The notes below the pieces were generated by a model. The model saw nothing but the letters and a program-made list of their open reading frames with translations. It did not search any database and had not been told where the DNA came from. From Bryobacterales bacterium (GTDB lineage Bacteria; Acidobacteriota; Terriglobia; Bryobacterales; Bryobacteraceae), in contig PMEV01000322.1 in assembly GCA_003154855.1 (NCBI GenBank), positions 13,752 to 20,539 of the forward strand: 6,788 nucleotides of DNA, read 5' to 3'. Shown here piece by piece: positions 1 to 4,966 of the stretch; the stretch's first letter is position 1; the number at the start of each line of letters is the position of its first letter. The position numbers and the translations under genes are program-made.

Positions 1-359
1 GGGACCACCACGGCGCCCAGGCCGGCGGCGTGCGCGGTGCGGACGATGGCGCCCAGGTTGTGCGGGTCTTCGACGCCGTCGAGCAGCAGGAGGCTGGCGC
101 CGGGCGGGAGATCGTCGAGATCCAGGTACTGGTGGGCCGCGCCCAGGGCGATTACTCCTTGGTGGGCCGCGCCGGGGGCCAGACGGTCCAGGGCGTCGCG
201 AGGCTCGAAGCGGAGGGGCACGGAAAGCTCGCGGCAGAGGGCGACGATCTCCTGAAGGCGGGGCCCGGATGCTCCCTTGGCGACGAGTACGCGATTGAGA
301 GGGCGGCGGGCGCGGAGCGCCTCGAGGACGGGATGAAAACCGAAGCAGACGGGCACCAT
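1..359 (-). CDS. rlmB: 23S rRNA (guanosine-2'-O-)-methyltransferase RlmB, SpoU/TrmH family, C-terminus cut by window edge
   Basis: The enzyme transfers a methyl group from S-adenosylmethionine to the 2'-OH of a 23S rRNA guanosine (G2251 in E. coli) in the cytoplasm. The first 119 codons are visible. They open with MVPVCFGFHPVLEALRA, matching the 'G..PV.EAL' start of the SpoU substrate-binding domain. The substrate-binding domain runs to about residue 75 and includes the typical HQGVIAL. It is followed by SpoU motif 1, DGVEDPHNLGAIVRTAHAAG (about residues 95-114), whose Asn and Arg belong to the catalytic site. The remaining SAM-binding trefoil-knot motifs lie beyond position 1. The start is the ATG at 359-357; no clear Shine-Dalgarno precedes it, and an in-frame TTG four codons upstream is possible. 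TrmH-type tRNA methyltransferases share motif 1, but the separate N-terminal domain favours RlmB. The gene is probably a chromosomal housekeeping neighbour of the TAC segment. Confidence 0.88.
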   Translation of the reverse strand, partial: MVPVCFGFHPVLEALRARRPLNRVLVAKGASGPRLQEIVALCRELSVPLRFEPRDALDRLAPGAAHQGVIALGAAHQYLDLDDLPPGASLLLLDGVEDPHNLGAIVRTAHAAGLGAVVV

Positions 360-506
360 TCTATGATGCAACGGGAAGAGGGAAGACGGTAGTGAAAGAT
401 GGAGTTTCCGAATCGCGGCTCTGCCTTCCTAGACCTGGGGTGAAGGGAACTTCTTTGTATCGCAAGATGCTCTCAGGCCACGCCAATTGTCTCTCGAACC
501 CCGGTG

Positions 507-989
507 TCATTCCTGAGGATCCAGAATGGCGTTTGGATCCGCACTCTCAGGCTGGGTTTCGGCCGGAGGTTTGGCGTGAAAATGCATGACCGGAAGAGTG
601 AATGGGGGATATCCCATCCTTGATGTCATTGCATACAGCGCCTCTCGCAGAAAGGGCCAGGTGTGCAGTGCTCCGTTCGCCCTGGCGAACTGCAGCAGAT
701 CGTCTTCCGCGAACTCGTCGGTTCCACTGAGTTCATACAAAAGCAAGTATTGAATCTGAACCTGGGCCGCCAGCGCCTCGCCGCAATGGGCAACGAAGGT
801 GCAGTCGCACATCACCTCCAGCATGTTCTGATCTCTGCCTGCAATGGCGCAGTCGAATCTGACAGAGGGGCAGAGGGGCCCGGTAACCTTCGGGTTGCAC
901 TTGGCCGACATTTCGGTGATTCGGATCTCCCTTAAGTCGGTTCGCCTTGCCACCCTGCCGACGGCGGCGAGGTCAACAGTGGTTTCCAC
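507..989 (-). CDS. secB: SecB-like chaperone of a toxin-antitoxin-chaperone (TAC) system
   Basis: A 160-aa SecB-family protein, close to the usual SecB length of about 150-160 aa. Residues 18-88 fit the SecB beta-sheet region: LREIRITEMSAKCNP, then VRFDCAIAG and LEVMCDCTFVAHC. The C-terminal signature is clear at residues 105-136: the family pattern 'NP..WPYLRE.V..L..R.GFP.L.LPPVNF' appears here as ALHTWPFLREALYAMTSRMG followed by YPPFTLPVMHF. A Pro/Glu/Asp-rich tail (141-160) follows. General SecB keeps secretory precursors unfolded for SecA. This copy sits directly behind a toxin-antitoxin pair, so its likely client is the antitoxin, as for M. tuberculosis Rv1957. The start is the GTG at 989, 9 nt after AGGAG; it overlaps the antitoxin end by 17 nt, implying translational coupling. 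Six cysteines cluster in residues 31-69. Family call is firm from the C-terminal signature; the TAC role is inferred from context. Confidence 0.87.
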   Translation of the reverse strand: METTVDLAAVGRVARRTDLREIRITEMSAKCNPKVTGPLCPSVRFDCAIAGRDQNMLEVMCDCTFVAHCGEALAAQVQIQYLLLYELSGTDEFAEDDLLQFARANGALHTWPFLREALYAMTSRMGYPPFTLPVMHFHAKPPAETQPESADPNAILDPQE

Positions 990-1386
990 GGTTATACTCT
1001 CCTCTCACGAACACGTGAGCAGTACTTTGCCCGCCTGCGAACGAGGCGAGGATAGTACTGCCCGCGTGCGCGGGCGGTATCTTCGTGCTGGAAGGAGCCG
1101 GAGCCTCCATCCAGTTGGAAGCAATCGGTACGCGCTCGAAGCGCACCTCAAAGCCGCATGCTGCCAGAGACCGTGCCATCGTCTTGACGGTCAGATTGTG
1201 GCTTCCGGATAGCATGCGGGAAACAAATGAGCGATTCCGCTCCATTCGACGGGCGACCTCAGCCCTAGACACGCCGCTCTCATCAATCGCGTTTTGGATC
1301 ACGGATTGGGCCAAAGCGAGGGCCGCTTCCTCCAACAACTCAATGTCGGCTTGGCCGTTGCCAGCGGGATTCACAAAAATATTCAT
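973..1386 (-). CDS. higA: HigA-like XRE-family antitoxin with C-terminal candidate chaperone-addiction tail
   Basis: A 137-aa protein. Residues about 28-83 form a helix-turn-helix of the XRE/HigA type: SGVSRAEVARRMERNRSFVS (37-56, helices 2-3) followed by RMLSGSHNLTVKTMARSLAA and the strand GFEVRFE. It should bind operator DNA and neutralise the upstream toxin. Residues 87-137 extend past the HTH domain as a low-complexity, Pro/Ser/Ala/Gly-rich stretch with few charges and aromatic residues W92, F116, F126 and Y131. This is what a chaperone-addiction (ChAD) segment would look like in TAC antitoxins. The start chosen is the ATG at 1386, 4 nt after the toxin stop, with AGGG 8 nt upstream; a GTG at 1428 inside the toxin gene would add 14 residues but is less likely. 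The HTH call is firm. The addiction role of the tail is inference from gene order and length. Confidence 0.88.
   Translation of the reverse strand: MNIFVNPAGNGQADIELLEEAALALAQSVIQNAIDESGVSRAEVARRMERNRSFVSRMLSGSHNLTVKTMARSLAACGFEVRFERVPIASNWMEAPAPSSTKIPPAHAGSTILASFAGGQSTAHVFVRGEYNRGNHC
999..1003 (-). promoter_or_regulatory. Shine-Dalgarno of the SecB-like chaperone inside the antitoxin gene
   Basis: The minus strand reads AGGAG with a 9-nt spacer to the GTG at 989. It lies within the last codons of the antitoxin gene, so ribosomes finishing the antitoxin (stop at 975-973) pass over it. This supports the GTG start and coupled translation of antitoxin and chaperone. Confidence 0.6.
1060..1075 (-). 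repeat. Short GC hairpin within antitoxin C-terminal coding region
   Basis: GCCCGCG (1060-1066) and CGCGGGC (1069-1075) are perfect complements separated by two bases; as RNA this would give about six base pairs and a tetraloop. A related sequence (GTACT followed by TTGCCCGCCTGCG) occurs about 33 bp to the left, making an imperfect direct repeat at 1022-1039 and 1055-1070. It lies in codons for the antitoxin tail, with no T-run, so it is not a terminator. It could affect RNA folding ahead of the chaperone ribosome binding site, or be chance in GC-rich coding DNA. Confidence 0.35.
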
Positions 1387-1390
1387 ATAG

Positions 1391-1786
1391 TTAACCCTGA
1401 AATCCCGGATACTCCTGCGAGAACTCACTGTACAGGTTCAGCGCTCGGTCGATTTCTCGTTTCTCCTCTCCTGTCTTTCCTTTCTTGTCCTTTATCCATC
1501 CGTTGAACAGAACAATCGTCACAGACCCTGGAATCAGCTTCGTTGGCTGCCTAAAGCAATAGACCCTGTGGTCATGTTCCTTGAACTCCCATAGGGGTTT
1601 GCCATCCCCGCCAAGCGCTCTGAACCTCTCTTGATTGTGATAGGGCAGCCCATACTGTCCAAGAGCGCAGAACTGTCCGGCGAACCTCTTTCGCATCCTA
1701 GGTTCCAGGGAACCCAAGAAGTCTCGGCTGGGGCACCTTCCGTTTCCGCGCTCATAGTCAAAGATGCGCGCCAGCTCCCCGAACAT
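1391..1786 (-). CDS. higB: HigB/RelE-superfamily toxin of the TAC operon
   Basis: A 131-aa protein resembling the HigB/Gp49-like branch of RelE toxins, which are ribosome-dependent mRNA endonucleases that block translation. Visible family features are the N-terminal 'GR.P..DFL.SL' (residues 16-27), the central strands KPLWEFKEHDHRVYCFR (63-79) and VTIVLFNGWIKDKKGK (89-104), and a C-terminal helix EEKREIDRALNLYSEFSQEY (107-126). Basic and His residues in these strands (K69, H71, H73, R74, R79, K99) are candidates for RNA contacts and catalysis. The chosen ATG at 1786 has GGGA about 4 nt upstream. A stronger GGGAGG lies at 1810-1815, ahead of an in-frame CTG at 1804, so a non-standard start adding six residues cannot be excluded. 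It is the first gene of the operon and is followed after 4 nt by the antitoxin, the reverse of classical antitoxin-first order but normal for HigBA. Enzymatic activity is inferred. Confidence 0.85.
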   Translation of the reverse strand: MFGELARIFDYERGNGRCPSRDFLGSLEPRMRKRFAGQFCALGQYGLPYHNQERFRALGGDGKPLWEFKEHDHRVYCFRQPTKLIPGSVTIVLFNGWIKDKKGKTGEEKREIDRALNLYSEFSQEYPGFQG

Positions 1787-1858
1787 TCGTTCCCGGATCG
1801 GCAGCTGGACCTCCCGGATCTGAAGCTACTGCTTGCCATCCGACCTGTTCCATGGATG

Positions 1859-1880
1859 GTGTTGACTTATATATCAACAC
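1859..1880. promoter_or_regulatory. Inverted-repeat operator candidate of the TAC operon
   Basis: GTGTTGA (1859-1865) and TCAACAC (1874-1880) are perfect 7-bp inverted arms around an AT-rich 8-bp spacer (CTTATATA). The site lies 73 bp upstream of the toxin ATG and overlaps the candidate -10 element. HigA-type antitoxins bind such palindromes to repress their own operon, so this is a likely site for the HTH antitoxin. No binding data can be read from sequence alone. Confidence 0.55.
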
Positions 1881-1899
1881 ATCGGATCATTCCAGTCAA
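1871..1899 (-). promoter_or_regulatory. Candidate sigma-70-type promoter of the TAC operon
   Basis: On the minus strand TTGACT (1899-1894, close to the TTGACA -35 consensus) is followed after 17 nt by TGATAT (1876-1871), a poor -10 match, within an AT-rich patch that also contains TATAAG (1871-1866) at a longer spacing. Transcription would start near 1863, leaving a leader of about 75 nt before the toxin. The overlap with the inverted repeat fits autorepression. The -10 assignment is weak. Confidence 0.35.
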
Positions 1900-1919
1900 C
1901 AACAATATGGTTAAATGAT

Positions 1920-2513
1920 CTACACGGAAGTCGGGCGATCCACCTAAGATCAACCTGTCAAAGCACTTAAGAGATCCGGAACCGTATGGGTCCGATGGGA
2001 AGTGCGCACCCCCTTGTTCCAGGCGACACGCGTGCCCCGGCGAATCTGGCACCGGGGCCGGTAGGTACGGTTCGCGCAGAGCGTCGCCAAGATGCCCTCC
2101 CACTTCTTGCCAGAGGCGCTCGCCAGACGGGTGACAGGAAGGCGCTAAGTCCACGAAGTCAGGCTCCGTCCCTCCGTGAGCGGAAACAGCGTGCGGATTG
2201 GATCGGGTGCTCCGAATGCTTGGACCACCTCCGTAGAGACTTACCAGCACGTGGATCCGGCAGTTCGCCTCCGGCTTGGGCGCGATGGGCGCTGATGAGC
2301 CGACCTGTCCGCGTGGGTCATCGAGCGTGGTTTCCTGGGGGGAAAACCGGGTTGCGGGAGGTCCTCCATGTCATCGCCTATGCCCAGCGAATTCAGTTCC
2401 GCAACCCGGGTACTCTGCTTCGAGTTTAGGAGCAGGGTGTGCCGGGAGGGCGGGGCCAATCGGGGAATCGATTGAAAAGAGGGGGGAAATAATTGCCGAG
2501 CGTGCGGTGACCC
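1920..2513. other. Gene-poor segment, possible decayed sequence
   Basis: Between the TAC control region and the 3' end of the CpaE-like gene I recognise no intact gene, tRNA or complete mobile element. Open stretches on both strands have no family resemblance I can name. One minus-strand frame is open for 64 codons (2144-1953) and preceded by 31 further codons (2240-2148) across a TAG at 2147-2145. It encodes a basic, Arg/Trp-containing peptide (for example YRPRCQIRRGTRVAWNKGVR) and could be the end of a decayed gene, but has no convincing start. An 11-bp inverted repeat lies at 2347-2409. The segment may be a scar between the acquired TAC block and the core genes to the right. Confidence 0.4.
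2347..2409. repeat. 11-bp inverted repeat with 41-nt loop
   Basis: CCGGGTTGCGG (2347-2357) is matched exactly by CCGCAACCCGG (2399-2409). The loop itself holds a small complementary pair, GGAGG and CCTCC (2357-2367). It lies in the gene-poor segment, has no T-tract on either side and sits about 105 bp beyond the end of the CpaE-like gene. It might be an RNA structure, a remnant of a mobile element end, or a weak factor-dependent termination region. Confidence 0.4.
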
Positions 2514-3710
2514 TCATTTCTTGGCGGAGTTGTGGAAAGAAAAGCGGGCCGGGGAAATGCTGAAGTAGTCCACGAAACGCTTGGGCGGCGGAGGGGCGGC
2601 ATTTCTGGAGAGCAGTTGGCGGGCCAGTTCGGTGAAGCGTTTGCCAAGCTCGCTGGCCGGGTCGACGGGCTTAGCGCCGGTGAAGGAGTCGTGCACTCCC
2701 TTATAGCTGTTTGGAAACTCCATGGCGACCGGGAGGCCGATCATTCGCTCGATCTCGGAGGACGGGATGATGGGGTGCTTCTCGGCACGGTTGAGGAGCA
2801 GGCTGACGCGGCTCTCCAATTCCAGGCTGCGGAGGAAGTCGACCCGCTGGCGCGCCAGGTGCAAAGAGGGCAGTTCGGCGGTGCAGACGACAAAGATGCG
2901 TTTGGACTGCTGCATCACCTCGACGGAGAACTTCTCGAGCAGGCCGGAGAGATCCGCGCAGATGGCCTGATAGTTGCGGCGGGCGAACTCGAGCAGGTAA
3001 TGGATCTGCGCGGATTCAATGCGATAACCGGGTCGGGCGGCACCGGTGGCGAGGATGTCCAGCTTACCGCGGGAGTGGACGAGCCGGGACCACATGTTCT
3101 CGTCGAGGTTAGCGGCGTTCTCGGCGGCGTCTACGATGGAACGGGAGTTATCCAAGTGCAACAGGAAGCCGATCATGCCGCAGTTGAGGTCGAAATCGGC
3201 GAGGAGCACCTTGGTTTGGGGGCTGGCGGCGAGGGCGATGCTGGTGTTCAGGGCGATGGTGGTGCAGCCCACACCGGGCTTGGAGGGCAGGAAGCTGAAG
3301 AGCAGGTCGGTGGACTCGATGCTGGGCGGTTTGCGCTGGAGGGCCGCGTTCAAGCGCAGCAGAGCGTTGGGCAACTCATGGATGGTGAGGGGGAGGGAGA
3401 CGAACTCGCGAATGCCGGCGCGCATCAATTCGAGGAGGATGGTTTGATCGCAATGGCGGTCGAAGGCCATGACCTGGATTCCGGGGGCGCAGGCCTCGAT
3501 CTGGCGGGCGACGTCCAAAGCCCGCTCGACGGAAGCCACGCTGATGAAAAAGAGCTGGGGGGCGAGGGCGCGAATGAGGCGGACCAGGTCGGGCTCGGCG
3601 GGGTAGTCGTTGAGACTGCGCACGACGAGGACCTGGCCGAGATCGGCGAGCGCGGCTTCAAGTTGCTGAGCCAGTTCGGGATCGGGAGAGACGATGACGG
3701 CCGGGATCAT
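2514..3710 (-). CDS. cpaE: CpaE/TadZ-like protein: degenerate receiver domain plus MinD/ParA-type ATPase
   Basis: A 398-aa protein. Residues 1-125 fold like a response-regulator receiver (start MIPAVIVSPDPELAQQLEAA). The phospho-acceptor position after LFFIS carries no Asp, and the usual Lys before the late Pro is Leu (FVSLPLT), so it is a pseudo-receiver. Residues 135-370 are a P-loop ATPase of the MinD/ParA/CpaE type, with the deviant Walker A SKPGVGCTTIALN (143-155), LLADFDLNCGMIG (169-181) and the Walker B-like YQAICADLSG (247-256). The usual P-loop Lys before Thr is Cys, while the 'signature' Lys144 remains; such changes are common in CpaE/TadZ. CpaE/TadZ proteins localise Tad (Flp) pilus assembly machinery to the cell pole. 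No other tad genes are visible here, so a role in placing another polar structure is possible. The ATG at 3710 is chosen because the open frame further upstream is antisense to the MerR-like gene. A Pro-rich linker and basic tail end the protein. Confidence 0.82.
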   Translation of the reverse strand: MIPAVIVSPDPELAQQLEAALADLGQVLVVRSLNDYPAEPDLVRLIRALAPQLFFISVASVERALDVARQIEACAPGIQVMAFDRHCDQTILLELMRAGIREFVSLPLTIHELPNALLRLNAALQRKPPSIESTDLLFSFLPSKPGVGCTTIALNTSIALAASPQTKVLLADFDLNCGMIGFLLHLDNSRSIVDAAENAANLDENMWSRLVHSRGKLDILATGAARPGYRIESAQIHYLLEFARRNYQAICADLSGLLEKFSVEVMQQSKRIFVVCTAELPSLHLARQRVDFLRSLELESRVSLLLNRAEKHPIIPSSEIERMIGLPVAMEFPNSYKGVHDSFTGAKPVDPASELGKRFTELARQLLSRNAAPPPPKRFVDYFSISPARFSFHNSAKK

Positions 3711-3839
3711 GCTGGGCACAGTTCCAGTAGTTTCAGAGTAAATGTTTCCCCGCAGTGGAACAATCGGCGTTCTTACGGAGGCAGGCGGGGCGAAAGACCG
3801 GAGGGGAGCCTCAGGCGGCTGAGGGGATGCGGGGCCTAG

Positions 3840-3868
3840 TTGACGCCAGTCCGCGTTTCCCGTAGGAT
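3840..3868 (+). promoter_or_regulatory. Candidate promoter of the MerR-like gene
   Basis: TTGACG (3840-3845) and TAGGAT (3863-3868) are separated by exactly 17 bp, a fair sigma-70 match. If real, transcription would begin near 3875, just past the ATG at 3874, and the MerR-like protein would start at 3892 or 3901. The 163-bp gap 3711-3873 is shared with the divergent CpaE-like gene and presumably holds its promoter too; I see no convincing one. Confidence 0.3.
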
Positions 3869-3873
3869 GGCGG

Positions 3874-4290
3874 ATGATCTGGACGGGTTCAATGACGGAG
3901 ATGGAGGCAGCAGCGCCAGCGACGCCGGAGGTTCCGGATAAGCTGTACTTCCGGATCGGGGAAGTGAGCCGGTTGGTGGGAGTGCCGGCGCACGTTCTGC
4001 GATTCTGGGAGACGGAATTCCCCGTGCTGGCCCCCAAGAAGTCGGGAACCGGCCACCGGCTATACCGCCGCAAAGAAGTGGTGCTGCTGCTGGAGATCAA
4101 GCAACTGTTGTACGACAAGCGGTACACGATCGAAGGGGCCAAACTGTACCTGAAGGGGCGCGGGAAGCAGGAGCGCCGGGAGCGAAGCCAGCCCCCCCTG
4201 GAGCGGCAGGGCAGCCTGTTCGGATACTCGCCGGCGGCTTGGGAAGAGGTCCGGAAAGAGCTGGCCTCGATTCTGGAGACGCTCAAGTAA
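3874..4290 (+). CDS. MerR-family-like transcriptional regulator (DNA-binding domain with short tail)
   Basis: A 138-aa protein. Residues 24-94 form a winged helix-turn-helix of the MerR type: LYFRIGEVSRLVGVPAHVLR (24-43), then FWETEFP, GHRLYRRKEVVLLLEIKQLL (60-79) and the second-helix motif YTIEGAKLYL. It should bind promoter DNA as a dimer. The C-terminal 40 residues are basic, then helical, with no cysteine cluster or ligand domain of the metal- or drug-sensing MerR proteins. It resembles the short MerR regulators of unknown signal common in deltaproteobacteria and acidobacteria. The ATG at 3874 has AGGA 6 nt upstream; ATGs at 3892 and 3901 are alternatives, and a promoter-like pair favours those. 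It is divergent from the CpaE-like gene and its 3' end overlaps the convergent 98-aa gene by 8 nt. Its target is unknown. Confidence 0.85.
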   Translation: MIWTGSMTEMEAAAPATPEVPDKLYFRIGEVSRLVGVPAHVLRFWETEFPVLAPKKSGTGHRLYRRKEVVLLLEIKQLLYDKRYTIEGAKLYLKGRGKQERRERSQPPLERQGSLFGYSPAAWEEVRKELASILETLK

Positions 4291-4579
4291 GGCTAGCGGA
4301 GGGGTGATCGGCCAAGTGCCGCAGGAGGCGGAGGTGGACTTCCGCTCCTTCGAAGCGGCGGATGGAGCGGCGGCGCAGGCGTTGGAGGGTGACGCTCATC
4401 TGGCCGGCGACGGCATCCAGGAGTTCCCAGCGCTCGGCGGAGTCGGGGGGCAGATCGAGGGGCGCGGAGCGGGTCCGCTGGAGCTCAAGCTCGAGGCCGG
4501 GAAGGTTCCCGGAGCGGAGGGCATCCAAGATCCTTCCGGCTAACAAGGCGGAATCGTGCATGGGCGAGAGCGCGGTCAT
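4283..4579 (-). CDS. Small helical protein of unknown function
   Basis: A 98-aa protein I do not recognise. It is rich in Leu, Arg, Ala and Glu and looks almost wholly alpha-helical (SALLAGRILDALRSGNLPGL, then ELELQRTRS, WELLDAVAGQ and MSVTLQRLRRRSIRRF). There is no signal peptide or membrane segment. The ATG at 4579 is preferred because GGAG lies 6 nt upstream; an ATG at 4600 would add seven residues but has no well-spaced site. It is convergent with the MerR-like gene (8-nt tail overlap) and divergent from flbD-motA-motB. The size and helical make-up recall small flagellar export chaperones of the FlgN/FliT kind, and the stator operon next door makes that worth testing, but no motif supports it. 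Confidence 0.6.
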   Translation of the reverse strand: MTALSPMHDSALLAGRILDALRSGNLPGLELELQRTRSAPLDLPPDSAERWELLDAVAGQMSVTLQRLRRRSIRRFEGAEVHLRLLRHLADHPSASLT

Positions 4580-4711
4580 CGTTTTCTCCAGGTTTCTCAT
4601 CGTCCCGCGCGCAAGAAGTAATAGCGGCGGCGGGCTTGGGAAGGCGATCGCGGAAAGGGGTCAGACTCAGGATGCCCAAACCGATATGGACTAGTGAGGA
4701 CACCTGCGGCC

Positions 4712-4951
4712 ATGATTCGCCTAACTCGCTTAAATCACGGCCTGTTCATGCTCAACCCGGATCTCATCGAGCATCTGGAGATGACGCCGGACACGGTGGT
4801 CACGCTGACCAACGGGCATCAGTTCATGGTGCGGGAGTCGGCGGAAGAAGTGGTGGAGCGGATCGTGGAGTTCCGGCGGACGGTAAATGCTCACTGCCTG
4901 ATCACGCGCATTGCGGAACCGGCGGGTCCGAAGGGGGGCGAGGAGGCATAA
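4712..4951 (+). CDS. flbD: FlbD/SwrD-family flagellar protein
   Basis: A 79-aa protein matching the FlbD (SwrD) family almost end to end: MIRLTRLNHGLFMLNPDLIE (1-20), HLEMTPDTVVTLTNGHQFMV (21-40), RESAEEVVERIVEFRR (41-56). These cover the family pattern 'MI.LTRLNG..F.LN.DLIE.IE.TPDT.ITL..G...+V.E...EV...I'. In Bacillus subtilis SwrD raises flagellar motor torque, probably through the stator; in many bacteria the gene sits beside motA/motB as here. The ATG at 4712 gives the exact family N-terminus; GAGGA lies 11 nt upstream. A GTG at 4694 would add six atypical residues. The C-terminal 12 residues (PAGPKGGEEA region) are variable. It is the first gene of a tight operon, ending 15 nt before motA. 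Confidence 0.9.
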   Translation: MIRLTRLNHGLFMLNPDLIEHLEMTPDTVVTLTNGHQFMVRESAEEVVERIVEFRRTVNAHCLITRIAEPAGPKGGEEA

Positions 4952-4966
4952 CCGCCCAGGACCCAT

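Noticed and set aside
130..173. 14-bp direct repeat TGGTGGGCCGCGCC at 130-143 and 160-173
   Set aside because: Lies in rlmB and encodes a repeated Gly-Ala-Ala-His-Gln; a small in-frame duplication or chance in GC-rich coding DNA, with no sign of a mobile element.
1060..1075. Rho-independent terminator at the GC hairpin
   Set aside because: It is inside the antitoxin gene and is not followed by a T-run on either strand.
1387..1428. Upstream GTG start for the antitoxin
   Set aside because: It would overlap the toxin gene by 38 nt, whereas the ATG at 1386 has a well-spaced AGGG and follows the toxin stop by 4 nt.
1950..2110. Group II intron domain V (GAACCGTATGG near 1978 and TACGGTTC near 2066)
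   Set aside because: The two halves are about 80 nt apart without the compact hairpin and catalytic triad expected, and no reverse transcriptase is present.
2532..3839. 435-codon plus-strand open frame
   Set aside because: Antisense shadow of the CpaE-like gene; Gly/Glu/Asp-rich composition with no family resemblance.
3711..4286. Upstream extension of the CpaE-like frame to a 590-aa protein
   Set aside because: The extra 192 residues are Ser/Arg/Pro-rich, resemble no domain, and run antisense through the well-supported MerR-like gene; the receiver domain begins exactly at the ATG at 3710.
4661..4687. Sigma-28 flagellar promoter before flbD (ACCGATAT at 4680-4687)
   Set aside because: The -10 resembles GCCGATAA, but no TAAA-like -35 is found about 15 nt upstream.
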